Shown: positions 6,332 through 14,490 of the stretch, piece after piece
How the letters are laid out: every line of letters begins with the position of its first letter
Position numbering within the stretch: the first letter of the stretch is position 1
Source of the DNA: Actinomycetes bacterium
Lineage (GTDB): Bacteria; Actinomycetota; Actinomycetes; Propionibacteriales; Propionibacteriaceae
DNA length: 32,914 bases
Direction of reading: 5' to 3'
Assembly: GCA_023458095.1 (NCBI GenBank)
Contig: JAEXAS010000006.1
Coordinates: forward strand, 1-32,914
Notes under the pieces: model-generated
Databases searched by the model: none
What the model was told of the DNA's origin: nothing
The model's input: the letters and a program-made list of their open reading frames with translations, nothing else
Position numbers and translations under genes: made by a program

Positions 6332-8176
6332 ATGACCCAAGTGAGCACCATCGACCACGTCGTCATCCGATTCTCCGGCGACTCCGGCGACGGTATGCAG
6401 TTGACCGGCGACCGATTCACGCAAGACACCGCCGTTGCTGGAAACGACTTCGTCACCCTGCCCAACTACCCGGCTGAGATCCGGGCACCAGCAGGGACGG
6501 TTGCCGGGGTTTCCAGCTTCCAACTGCATTTCGCCGATTACGACGTCCACACCCCCGGCGATCACCCCGACGTTCTCGTCGCGATGAACCCGGCCGCGCT
6601 GAAGGCCAATATCGCCGAACTGCCGGCCGGCGGGATCATCATCGTCGACACCGCAGACTTCAACACGCGCGCCTTGGCCAAGGTGGGCTACGACACGAAC
6701 CCCTTGGAAGATGGCAGCCTGGAGGCCTACCAGGTTCACGCCTTCGACCTCACCGCAGCCGCTACTGCGGCCGTTGAGTCCTTCGGACTGTCCCGCAAGG
6801 ATGCCGCTCGCACGAAGAACATGTACGCGCTCGGCCTGCTGAACTGGATGTACAGCCGCCCGGTCGAGGGCACCATCGCGTTCCTCACCAAGAAGTTCGC
6901 CAAGAAGCCCGAGATCCGCGACGCCAACATCGCCTCGCTCAAAGCCGGCTACAACTTCGGTGAGACCTCCGAAGCGATCGCGTTCCGCTATGAGATCGCC
7001 GCCGCCCCGGCCAAGACCGGCACCTACCGCCAGATCACCGGTAACCGGGCGGTCGCCTACGGCCTGGTGGCCGGCGCCAACCGGGCGGGCCTGCCGCTCT
7101 ACCTCGGCGCCTACCCGATCACTCCGGCCTCCGAGGTGCTTCACTACCTCTCCGACGCCAAGTCCGCCGGTGTGATGACCTTCCAGGCCGAAGACGAGAT
7201 CGCCGCCGTCGGGGCTGCCCTGGGCGCCTCCTTCGCCGGTTGCCTGGGTGCCACCAGCACCTCCGGGCCGGGCCTTGCCCTGAAGGCAGAGACCCTCGGC
7301 CTGGCCGTGATCTCCGAACTGCCCATGGTGGTCGTGGACGTCCAGCGCGGCGGCCCGTCCACCGGCCTGCCGACCAAGACCGAGCAGTCCGATCTCAATA
7401 TCGCGATGTTCGGCCGCCACGGCGAATCCCCCATGCCGGTGATCGCCGCCCAGTCCCCGGCCGACTGTTTCGCCGCCACCTTCGAGGCCTGCAAGGTGGC
7501 TGTCGAGTACCGCACTCCGGTGCTGGTGCTCACCGACGGCTATCTGGGCAACGGCGCCGAGCCGTGGCGAGTCCCGGAGATGGACGAACTGCCGGTCATC
7601 GACACCAACCTCACCACCGAGGTCGAGGGCGAATACCTGCCCTATGCCCGCGACGAGAAACTCGCTCGCGCTTGGGCCATCCCGGGTACGCCCGGTCTGA
7701 CCCACCGTACCGGTGGCTTGGAGAAGGCCCCCGGCAGCGGCGCGGTCTCCTACGATCCCAAGGATCACGAGGAGATGGTCCACACTCGCGCCGCCAAGGT
7801 GGCCGGGGTGGTTCGGGACGTGCCTGATGTGGTGGTCGACGATCCCAGCGGCGAGGCCAAGGTTCTGGTGCTCGGCTGGGGCTCCACCTTCGGCCCGATC
7901 CAGGCTGCAGTCCGACTGGTTCGCGCCAGCGGACGCAAGCTCGCCACGGCTCATCTGCGGTGGATCAACCCGCTGCCGGCCAACCTGGGCGAGGTCTTGG
8001 CCGCCTACGATCGGGTGATCCTGCCCGAGATGAACCTCGGTCAACTGGCCATGATCCTGCGGGCCACCTACCTGGTCAATGTGGAGAGCTACACCAAGGT
8101 TCAGGGTCTGCCGCTGCGACAGTCCGAACTCGCCGACAATCTGAACGCCATCATCGATGAGGAGGCCGCGAAGTGA
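6332..8176 (+). CDS. korA: 2-oxoacid:ferredoxin oxidoreductase, fused gamma-alpha subunit (KorA)
   Basis: A 614-aa subunit. The N-terminal gamma domain (about 1-190) begins VVIRFSGDSGDGMQLTGDRF, and the alpha domain carries YPITPASE at 261-268, the motif that meets the cofactor in this superfamily. The gamma-alpha fusion is the form found in mycobacteria and other actinobacteria, where KorAB oxidises 2-oxoglutarate to succinyl-CoA, passing electrons to ferredoxin. It can stand in for the lipoate-dependent 2-oxoglutarate dehydrogenase. Substrate preference (2-oxoglutarate, pyruvate or branched 2-oxoacids) is inferred from subunit architecture. The ATG at 6332 has GGGAGG 12 nt upstream. The stop overlaps the GTG start of korB by 4 nt, implying coupled synthesis of the two subunits. 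Confidence 0.92.
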   Translation: MTQVSTIDHVVIRFSGDSGDGMQLTGDRFTQDTAVAGNDFVTLPNYPAEIRAPAGTVAGVSSFQLHFADYDVHTPGDHPDVLVAMNPAALKANIAELPAGGIIIVDTADFNTRALAKVGYDTNPLEDGSLEAYQVHAFDLTAAATAAVESFGLSRKDAARTKNMYALGLLNWMYSRPVEGTIAFLTKKFAKKPEIRDANIASLKAGYNFGETSEAIAFRYEIAAAPAKTGTYRQITGNRAVAYGLVAGANRAGLPLYLGAYPITPASEVLHYLSDAKSAGVMTFQAEDEIAAVGAALGASFAGCLGATSTSGPGLALKAETLGLAVISELPMVVVDVQRGGPSTGLPTKTEQSDLNIAMFGRHGESPMPVIAAQSPADCFAATFEACKVAVEYRTPVLVLTDGYLGNGAEPWRVPEMDELPVIDTNLTTEVEGEYLPYARDEKLARAWAIPGTPGLTHRTGGLEKAPGSGAVSYDPKDHEEMVHTRAAKVAGVVRDVPDVVVDDPSGEAKVLVLGWGSTFGPIQAAVRLVRASGRKLATAHLRWINPLPANLGEVLAAYDRVILPEMNLGQLAMILRATYLVNVESYTKVQGLPLRQSELADNLNAIIDEEAAK

Positions 8177-9225
8177 CCGCGCCCGTTTCTATCTCAGGCA
8201 CCGGGCTGGCCGGAGTTCCGGTCGCCCCGATCCCGCTCACCCGCAAGGACTTCACCGCCGCGAATGACGTCCGTTGGTGCCCTGGCTGCGGGGACTACCC
8301 GGTGCTGGCGGCGTTCCAGTCGATCATGCCCGATCTGGGGATCCGCAACGAGAACCTCGTGGTGGTCTCCGGCATCGGATGCTCCTCGCGCTTCCCGTAC
8401 TACGTGGAGTCCTACGGCTTCCACTCCATCCACGGTCGGGCTCCGGCCGTGGCGGCGGGGGTGGCGATGTCGCGTCCGGATGTGTCGGTCTTCGTGATCA
8501 CCGGCGACGGCGATGCGCTCAGCATCGGCGGCAACCACCTGATTCACGCGATCCGTCGCAACATCAACATGACGATCCTGCTGTTCAACAACCGGATCTA
8601 CGGATTGACCAAGGGTCAGTACTCCCCCACCTCCGAGACCGGCAAGGTGACCAAGTCCTCGCCGATGGGATCGGTGGACAACCCGTTCAACCCGGTTTCA
8701 CTGGCGCTCGGCGCTGGTGGCACCTTCGTGGCCCGGACCGTGGACGCCAACCGCGCCCACCTCACCGAGACCATCAAGGCCGCCGCGGCTCACCGAGGCA
8801 CCTCGTTGGTGGAGATCTATCAGAACTGTGTGATCTTCAACGACGGGGCCTACGACCCGCTGAAGGCCGCCGACGGGATGATCAAGCTGGTTCACGGCCA
8901 GCCGGTCACCTTCGGCGCAGACAACTCGATGGGCGTGGTCCGTGGCGTCAACGGGACCCTCACGGTGGCACCAGTGGCCGAGATCGGCCAGGAGAACCTG
9001 CTGGTGCACGACGCCCACGCTGAGGATCCGCAGTTGGCCTTCGCCCTGGCCCAGCTGACCGACCAGAACCATCTCACCACCGCCCCGATCGGCATCTTCC
9101 GCGATGTCGAACGTCCGGTGTATGACGACCTGGCTCGGGCGCAGATCGCGACTTTCGATAGCGACGAGGACCGCGATCACGCGGTGTCGGCGCTGTTGAA
9201 GGGTCACGACACCTGGGAGCTGTAA
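8173..9225 (+). CDS. korB: 2-oxoacid:ferredoxin oxidoreductase beta subunit (KorB)
   Basis: A 350-aa thiamine-diphosphate subunit. The TPP/Mg motif starts at G111-D-G-D114 and continues ALSIGGNHLIHAIRRN to the NN of LLFNNRIYG. Four cysteines that bind the single [4Fe-4S] cluster are in place: C36 and C39 (WCPGCG), C70 (GIGCSS) and C219 (QNCVIF). There is no added ferredoxin domain, so a separate ferredoxin must take the electrons; none is encoded in the window. The start is GTG at 8173, with GAGGAGG at 8158-8164, inside the end of korA. A strong hairpin 12 nt after the stop closes the operon. Confidence 0.93.
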   Translation: MTAPVSISGTGLAGVPVAPIPLTRKDFTAANDVRWCPGCGDYPVLAAFQSIMPDLGIRNENLVVVSGIGCSSRFPYYVESYGFHSIHGRAPAVAAGVAMSRPDVSVFVITGDGDALSIGGNHLIHAIRRNINMTILLFNNRIYGLTKGQYSPTSETGKVTKSSPMGSVDNPFNPVSLALGAGGTFVARTVDANRAHLTETIKAAAAHRGTSLVEIYQNCVIFNDGAYDPLKAADGMIKLVHGQPVTFGADNSMGVVRGVNGTLTVAPVAEIGQENLLVHDAHAEDPQLAFALAQLTDQNHLTTAPIGIFRDVERPVYDDLARAQIATFDSDEDRDHAVSALLKGHDTWEL

Positions 9226-9237
9226 AGCCTCATCGCA

Positions 9238-9272
9238 AGCTGCGCCCGGCCGGTCTCCGGCCGGGCGCAGCT
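9238..9272 (+). terminator. Strong hairpin terminator after korB
   Basis: A perfect 16-bp GC-rich inverted repeat, AGCTGCGCCCGGCCGG and its complement, around a 3-nt TCT loop, beginning 12 nt after the korB stop. There is no T-run after it, which is common in high-GC actinobacteria. It would insulate korAB from the next gene. Confidence 0.8.
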
Positions 9273-9350
9273 GCGTGTGGCGGAGATTTCGCAGCTTTTC
9301 GAAGTCGTCACCGCACGCCAATGCCATGATGAATCGGTACCGAACCCTCC

Positions 9351-9357
9351 GGAGAGG
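9351..9357 (+). promoter_or_regulatory. RBS deciding the start of the STAS-like gene
   Basis: GGAGAGG lies 8 nt before the ATG at 9366. In-frame GTG (9357) and TTG (9360) codons overlap or touch this site and are therefore unlikely starts. Confidence 0.6.
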
Positions 9358-9365
9358 TGTTGACG

Positions 9366-9728
9366 ATGCTCACCGTCATTGCTGGATTGCCCGACACCGT
9401 GGTCGGAGTTGAAGCCGTCGGAGAAGTCACCGCGTCCGACTACCAAGAAGTACTGGAGCCCGCCGTTGAGGCCACCATCGAACGCCACGGCAAGGCGCGA
9501 GTGTTGTATGTGATGGGCTCTGAGTTCACCGGCTTCACCATGGGCGCCATGTGGGAGGACACCAAGGTCGGCCTGGGTCGCATCAGAGACTGGGAACGCT
9601 GCGCGATCGTCAGCGACATGCCGTTGATCGTCGACGGAGTGAAGGCGGTGGGGTGGATGTTCCCCTCCGAGATCAAGCTGTTCAGCGATGCCGAGCGTGA
9701 GCAAGCCACGGCCTGGATCTGCTCCTGA
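9366..9728 (+). CDS. SpoIIAA-like STAS/SEC14-type small protein
   Basis: A 120-aa protein resembling the SpoIIAA-like family (STAS/SEC14 type). Family-like features are the central strand-helix ARVLYVMGSEFTGF, the acidic-aromatic MWEDTKVGLGRI segment, the following strand RCAIVSDMP, and the ending FPSEIKLFSDAEREQATAW. The family is small, single-domain, soluble and without catalytic residues; members are thought to bind lipids or act as small regulators, but the function is mostly unknown. The gene is isolated: behind the korB terminator and 68 nt before the peptidase gene, with no anti-sigma or kinase partner next to it. An extended -10-like TGCCATGAT near 9322-9330 might be its promoter. 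Confidence 0.75.
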   Translation: MLTVIAGLPDTVVGVEAVGEVTASDYQEVLEPAVEATIERHGKARVLYVMGSEFTGFTMGAMWEDTKVGLGRIRDWERCAIVSDMPLIVDGVKAVGWMFPSEIKLFSDAEREQATAWICS

Positions 9729-9784
9729 TCAACGGTGCTGTCCAGGCCTACGTATCGGGTTCGAAGTTCGTCACCGCCACCGGC

Positions 9785-9790
9785 TAGCCT
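9785..9790 (+). promoter_or_regulatory. Putative -10 box of leaderless pepO
   Basis: TAGCCT sits 6 nt before the GTG at 9797, so transcription would begin at or near the start codon. No Shine-Dalgarno sequence is visible upstream of the gene, which agrees with a leaderless mRNA. Confidence 0.5.
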
Positions 9791-9796
9791 GACCCG

Positions 9797-11716
9797 GTGA
9801 CCACCTTTGACCTTGACCTGACCATTCGCCCGGCAGACGACCTGTTCCGTCACGTGAATGGCCGCTGGCTCGCCGCCACCGCCATCGCCGAAGACAAACA
9901 ATCCGCTGGTGCCTTCGTCGACCTGCGCGACGCCTCCGAAGCCGCGATCAAGGAGATCGTGACGGGGCTTTCGGGCGCCGAGCCCGGCACCGAGGCTCAC
10001 CTGGTGGAGATGCTGTACGCCAGCTTCATGGACACCGAGCGGGTCGCAGCCTTGGGACTCGAACCCCTGGAGCCGCTCCTGGCCGAGATCGAGGCCATCG
10101 CCAGCATCGACGACCTCCTGGACTACTTCGGACGCAGCATTCGCCGCGGCACCGGCGCCCCCATCGGACTGGGCGTGGACGCCGACCCCGGAGATCCCAG
10201 CCGCTATGCCCTGTTCATCGGCCAAGATGGCCTCGGACTGCCCGACGAGGAGTACTACCGCCTGGAGCAGCATGCCCCGGTGCTGGCCAAGTATCGAGAT
10301 CACATCACCACCTCGATGACGATCGCCCAGTTGTCGAACGCCCACACCGACCAGATCGTGGCTCTGGAGACCGCTGTGGCCGCCCAGCACTGGGACAAGG
10401 TGCGCACCCGCGATATGCAGGCGATGTACAACCCCACCGCGTGGGCCGATCTGGATGCGCACGGCCTGGCCTGGACCCGGGTGCTGCGGGCCGCCGGAGT
10501 GACCCCCCTGGATCAGGTGATCGTCGCTCAGCCCTCGGTGTTGGCCGACCTGGTTGAGCTGCTGCAGCCCGCCCGGCTCGAGGATTGGAAGCATTGGTGC
10601 CGCTGGCACCTGCTCTCGGCGCTCTCGCCCTACCTTCCCGACGCCTTGGTGCAGGCCCGTTTCGACTTTTATGGCACGGTGCTGCAGGGCATCCCTCAGC
10701 TCAAGCAGCGGTGGAAGCGCGGCGTGGAGTTGGTTGAGCGCAATCTGGGTGAGGCCGTGGGCAAGCTGTACGTGGCACGTCACTTCCCGCCCGCCGCCAA
10801 AGAGCGCATGGACGAACTGGTCGCCACCTTGCTGGCCGCCTATCACGACTCCATCTCGGCTTTGGACTGGATGGGCGAACAAACCCGCGCCGAAGCCCTC
10901 ACCAAGCTGGCGAACTTCACCCCCAAGATCGGCTACCCGGATCAATGGCTGGACTACAGCGGCCTGGTCCTGCAGCGCGAGGATCTGATCGGCAATGTGC
11001 TCAGTGCTGCTGACTTCCACACCAGTGACGAACTGAGCAAGCTCGGTGGGCCGATCCGCTCCTGGGAGTGGCTCATGACCCCCCAAACGGTGAATGCCTA
11101 CTATCATCCACTGCGCAACGAGATCGTGTTCCCTGCAGCCATTCTGCAACCGCCCTTCTTCGATCCCGATGCCGATGATGCGGTCAACTACGGGGCGATC
11201 GGTGCGGTCATCGGCCATGAAATCGGACACGGCTTCGACGACCAAGGCTCCACCTGCGACGGCGAAGGCCGACTGCGGGACTGGTGGACCGAGGAGGACC
11301 GCCTCGCTTTCACCGAACGCACCAAGGCGCTCATCGATCAGTACTCCGCCCTGCACCCGCGCCAACTACCAGAACTCAGCGTCAACGGTGAGCTCACCAT
11401 CGGAGAGAACATCGGCGACCTGGGCGGTTTGGCCATCGCCTACGATGCCTGGCGGCTTGCGCTCAAGGGCGCCGACCCCGAAGCCGTGGACGGCATCCCG
11501 GCCGTGCAGCGATTCTTCCTGTCCTGGGCCTTGGCCTGGCAGACCAAACGCCGCGACGAATCGCTGCGTCAGCAGTTAGCCACCGATCCGCATTCGCCCG
11601 AAGAGTTCCGCTGCAACCAGGTGGTTCGCAACCTTCCCGCCTTCTACGACGCGTTCGCGGTAAACGAATCCGATGCGCTGTGGTTGGCCCCTGCTCAACG
11701 AGTGAAGATTTGGTGA
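9797..11716 (+). CDS. pepO: M13-family zinc metallopeptidase (PepO/neprilysin-like)
   Basis: A 639-aa peptidase of family M13, full length for bacterial members (630-680 aa). The substrate-binding NAYY is at 433. The zinc motif HEIGH at 474-478 supplies two His ligands and the catalytic Glu, and E537 in GENIGD supplies the third ligand. The C terminus ends in the conserved Trp (RVKIW) after a VRNLPAFYDAF element. The N-terminal part begins TIRPADDLFRHVNGRWL with no signal peptide or membrane helix, so it is expected in the cytoplasm, unlike the membrane-anchored animal enzymes. It would cleave peptides up to about 40 residues. The start is GTG 9797, probably leaderless. The stop codon is 2 nt before the nhaA ATG, so the two genes are likely co-transcribed. 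Confidence 0.93.
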   Translation: MTTFDLDLTIRPADDLFRHVNGRWLAATAIAEDKQSAGAFVDLRDASEAAIKEIVTGLSGAEPGTEAHLVEMLYASFMDTERVAALGLEPLEPLLAEIEAIASIDDLLDYFGRSIRRGTGAPIGLGVDADPGDPSRYALFIGQDGLGLPDEEYYRLEQHAPVLAKYRDHITTSMTIAQLSNAHTDQIVALETAVAAQHWDKVRTRDMQAMYNPTAWADLDAHGLAWTRVLRAAGVTPLDQVIVAQPSVLADLVELLQPARLEDWKHWCRWHLLSALSPYLPDALVQARFDFYGTVLQGIPQLKQRWKRGVELVERNLGEAVGKLYVARHFPPAAKERMDELVATLLAAYHDSISALDWMGEQTRAEALTKLANFTPKIGYPDQWLDYSGLVLQREDLIGNVLSAADFHTSDELSKLGGPIRSWEWLMTPQTVNAYYHPLRNEIVFPAAILQPPFFDPDADDAVNYGAIGAVIGHEIGHGFDDQGSTCDGEGRLRDWWTEEDRLAFTERTKALIDQYSALHPRQLPELSVNGELTIGENIGDLGGLAIAYDAWRLALKGADPEAVDGIPAVQRFFLSWALAWQTKRRDESLRQQLATDPHSPEEFRCNQVVRNLPAFYDAFAVNESDALWLAPAQRVKIW

Positions 11717-11718
11717 TC

Positions 11719-13008
11719 ATGAGCGACACACCCAGCGTCCTGGCCCGAGGCACCTACCGCGAGACCCAGCGGATCCGGCGGATCCTGCGACGGGAATCCA
11801 CCGGCGGCATTCTGCTGATCATCGCTGCGGCCGCCGCCATGCTGGTAGCCAACCTGGCCCCGGTGTTCTACACCGAGTTGATCCACACCCATCTGGGCGG
11901 GACCGTCTTCGGACTCAATCTCGATCTGTCCCTGGCGCACTGGGCTGCCGAAGGGTTGCTCGCGGTGTTCTTCTTCATGGTTGGGCTCGAGCTCAAGCGG
12001 GAGTTCGTCGCCGGCGACCTGAGCAGCCCCAAAACCGCCCTAGTGCCGGTGGCCGCAGCCGTCGGCGGGGTGGCCGTGCCCGCAGCGATCTACACCGCCT
12101 TCACCCTCGGCGATCCGGTGGCGGTGCAAGGTTGGGCGATCCCGGCGGCCACCGACATCGCTTTCGCTCTGGCGGTGCTGGCGGTGATCAGTTCGCATCT
12201 GCCCACAGCACTGCGCACCTTCTTGCTCACCTTGGCGGTGGCCGACGACCTCATCGCGATCCTCATCATCGCCTTCTTCTACTCCTCAGGGTTGGTGCCG
12301 GTGTACCTGGCCTGGGTCATCCTGCCGGTGCTGGCCTTCTGGATCATCGCCAACAAAGCTCAGCACTTCCTGACCCACCATTGGTGGGCGCCCTGGGTGA
12401 CGCTGTTCCCGCTGGCCGCCATCAGCTGGGCCCTGGTCTACAACTCCGGGGTTCACGCGACCATCGCCGGTGTCATCTTGGCCTTCTGCATCCCGGTACG
12501 ACCCGCGTCCGGCGATGATGACGACCATGGGCTGGCCGAGATCTTCGAGCACCGCATCCGCCCGTTCTCGGCTGGGGTTGCCGTACCGATCTTCGCCTTC
12601 TTCTCCGCAGGGATCGCTCTGGGCGGCTGGGAGGGCTTTCTCAGCGCCGTCACCAGCCCGATTGGCCTCGGCGTCATCCTCGGCCTGGTCGCTGGCAAGG
12701 CCATCGGCATCACCGGCGCCACCTGGCTGGTGACTCGACTGCGTCATGCCTCGCTGGACCCCGCGCTGGCCTGGATCGACGTGTTCGGATTGGCCGTCCT
12801 GGGCGGTATCGGGTTCACCGTGTCACTGCTGATCAGCGAACTCAGCTTCACCGAGGTCGTGCTGCAAGAACATGCCAAAGTCGCGGTATTGACCGCCTCG
12901 GTGGTAGCGGCCCTGCTGGCCAGCCTGATCTTGGGGCTGCGCAACAAGCACTATCGCGCCATTGAGGAAGCCGAGCAGGCCGAGGAAGCCGCAGCCGACC
13001 CGAGCTGA
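11719..13008 (+). CDS. nhaA: Na+/H+ antiporter NhaA
   Basis: A 429-aa membrane protein exchanging internal Na+ for external protons, giving salt and alkali tolerance. The two signature regions are ATDIAFALAVLA with D146, and VADDLIAILIIA with D176 and D177. These correspond to E. coli D133, D163 and D164 at a constant offset of 13. FFFMVGLELKREFVAGDL near the N terminus is also typical. About 11-12 membrane segments are visible, and the C-terminal tail is acidic and alanine-rich. The start is ATG 11719, or the GTG at 11713 that overlaps the pepO stop as GTGA; neither has a strong RBS, so coupling to pepO is likely. Confidence 0.94.
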   Translation: MSDTPSVLARGTYRETQRIRRILRRESTGGILLIIAAAAAMLVANLAPVFYTELIHTHLGGTVFGLNLDLSLAHWAAEGLLAVFFFMVGLELKREFVAGDLSSPKTALVPVAAAVGGVAVPAAIYTAFTLGDPVAVQGWAIPAATDIAFALAVLAVISSHLPTALRTFLLTLAVADDLIAILIIAFFYSSGLVPVYLAWVILPVLAFWIIANKAQHFLTHHWWAPWVTLFPLAAISWALVYNSGVHATIAGVILAFCIPVRPASGDDDDHGLAEIFEHRIRPFSAGVAVPIFAFFSAGIALGGWEGFLSAVTSPIGLGVILGLVAGKAIGITGATWLVTRLRHASLDPALAWIDVFGLAVLGGIGFTVSLLISELSFTEVVLQEHAKVAVLTASVVAALLASLILGLRNKHYRAIEEAEQAEEAAADPS

Positions 13009-13020
13009 CTCGGCGTCGGC
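12994..13020. terminator. Bulged hairpin between convergent nhaA and amidase, likely bidirectional terminator
   Basis: GCCGACCCGAG and CTCGG-c-GTCGGC pair as an 11-bp stem with one bulged C around a CTGA loop that contains the nhaA stop codon. On the other strand the same stem lies 33 nt after the amidase stop. No T-run follows in either direction, so this is a reasoned but unproven call. Confidence 0.4.
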
Positions 13021-13052
13021 CGTAGCTGTGGGCGAAGGTCCCCCGCTGGGCG

Positions 13053-14489
13053 CTAAGCCGGGATGGTGCTCAGGAAAGGGTGCTGCCAGCCCAGCTCGGC
13101 CTCCAGTTGAGCAGCCACCGAGAGCAGGACCGCCTCCTGGCCGAATCCCGCGGTCAGCATCACGCCGATCGGGAGACGTGTGCCCTTCACCATCGTGGTG
13201 TGCAGCGGCAGCGACATCGCCGGACGCCCACTCAGGTTCGCCACCGAGGTCCAGGGGGTGAATCGGGTCTGAGCAGCGAAATCCGCGGCCGGATCGTCGT
13301 CATCGCGCAGCGCTCCGACCGGAAGCGGCGGCATGGCTAGGGTCGGGGTCAGCACCAGGTCGAAATCGGCCCAGGCCTCGGTGATTTCCACCTCGAGGCG
13401 CTGCAGTCCGGCCAAGGCCTGCGCGTAGGCGGTTCCTGAGGTGCGCCGACCGATCTCGCGCAGCCAGCGCGTCAGCGGACGCAGCAGCGGCTCGGCGGAT
13501 TCCGGGATCGGAATGGTGGCCGCCCCGACCGCCCAGATCGCCATGAAGTCCTGCCAGCGCTGCACGGGGAACGGCGCCGGCGCGGCTGTGACCTCATGCC
13601 CCAGGCCGGCCAGTGCCTCCCCAGTCGCCTCCGCAGCCCTCCGACATGACGGATCGACGTCGGCCTCAGTGATCACCGGCGTGGTCAACACCCCGATGCG
13701 TAGCCGTCCGGGGTCCTGGTCGACGGCACGCGCGAAGGGCTGGGCCGGCCTGGGCAGTGCCGAGGCCTCGCCGTTGCCGTGCCCGCACAACACATCCAGG
13801 CCCACCGCGGTATCGCGCACCGTGCGGGTGATCACGCCATCGGTGGTCAGTCCGGGCCCGGCCGTACGCTGACGGCCCGCACTGATGCGTCCGCGGCTGG
13901 GCTTGAGGCCGACCACACCACAGCAGGCTGCCGGAATCCGAATTGAGCCGCCCCCATCGGAGGCCTGGGCGATGGGAGCCATTCCGGTGGCGACGGCCAC
14001 CGCAGCTCCGCCGCTGGAGCCGCCCGCCATCCGGGTGGTGTCCCATGGCGTTACCGCCGGCGGTGCCCCCTCGGGTTCGGTGTAGCACGGCAGCCCGAAC
14101 TCCGGAGTCGCAGTCTTGCCGATGATGATGGTGCCCGCCGCGGCCAGCCAGCCGACGATGTCGTCATCAGCCGTGGGGACAAAGCCGGTCAGCGCCGCAC
14201 TGCCGGCATCCATGGGCACCCCGGCAACCGGGTTGAGGTCTTTGATCGGGCACGGCACCCCCGCAAAGACTCCCGGGTCGCGGCCGGCAGCGAGGGCGGC
14301 ATCGATTCGGGCCACCGCTTGATCGGCAAGCTGTGGCGTCAGCCGCGCGAAGGCACCCAGTCGGGGGCCGAGCATCTCGGCTCGCTGCTGATGGGCAGCG
14401 ACCACCTCAACAGCACTGAGCTCCCGGTTGCGTACCGCACCGGCCAGGTCCACAGCGTCGCGTTCGGTGATGCCTGCCACAGCCGCCAC
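13053..14489 (-). CDS. Amidase (amidase-signature family)
   Basis: A 478-aa serine hydrolase of the amidase-signature family. The Ser-cisSer-Lys triad is visible: K83 in CPIKDLNPVAG, cis-Ser S158 in AGGSSGGA and nucleophile S182 in SDGGGSIRIPAA. The 24-residue gap between the two serines equals that in fatty-acid amide hydrolase. Family members hydrolyse many amides, and GatA is a paralogue. No gatB or gatC is adjacent and the sequence after the core is divergent, so I call it a general amidase, not GatA. It lies 1 nt after the polyprenyl synthase stop on the same strand and probably shares its transcript. The substrate cannot be inferred. Confidence 0.88.
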   Translation of the reverse strand: MAAVAGITERDAVDLAGAVRNRELSAVEVVAAHQQRAEMLGPRLGAFARLTPQLADQAVARIDAALAAGRDPGVFAGVPCPIKDLNPVAGVPMDAGSAALTGFVPTADDDIVGWLAAAGTIIIGKTATPEFGLPCYTEPEGAPPAVTPWDTTRMAGGSSGGAAVAVATGMAPIAQASDGGGSIRIPAACCGVVGLKPSRGRISAGRQRTAGPGLTTDGVITRTVRDTAVGLDVLCGHGNGEASALPRPAQPFARAVDQDPGRLRIGVLTTPVITEADVDPSCRRAAEATGEALAGLGHEVTAAPAPFPVQRWQDFMAIWAVGAATIPIPESAEPLLRPLTRWLREIGRRTSGTAYAQALAGLQRLEVEITEAWADFDLVLTPTLAMPPLPVGALRDDDDPAADFAAQTRFTPWTSVANLSGRPAMSLPLHTTMVKGTRLPIGVMLTAGFGQEAVLLSVAAQLEAELGWQHPFLSTIPA

Positions 14490-14490
14490 C

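Noticed and set aside
6087..6335. A possible 80-residue gene before korA, with AGGGG before an ATG at 6093 and an ATGA overlap with korA
   Set aside because: The placement is tempting, but codon use lacks the G/C third-position bias of the neighbours and the product (Cys-, Ser- and Thr-rich) has no recognisable feature. Kept as unlikely; comparison with relatives would settle it.
6206..8044. A 612-codon open frame on the minus strand opposite korA
   Set aside because: It is an antisense shadow of a high-GC gene: the protein is low-complexity (Gly/Asp/His/Val-rich), has no recognisable motif, and the plus strand has a perfect KorA match.
9440..11365. A 641-codon open frame on the minus strand opposite pepO
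   Set aside because: Same cause; it spans two unrelated genes (the STAS-like gene and pepO) and shows only composition-driven sequence.
13053..14489. Amidase as GatA of the tRNA-dependent amidotransferase
   Set aside because: No gatB or gatC is nearby, and the sequence outside the catalytic core does not look like GatA; the general amidase name is safer.
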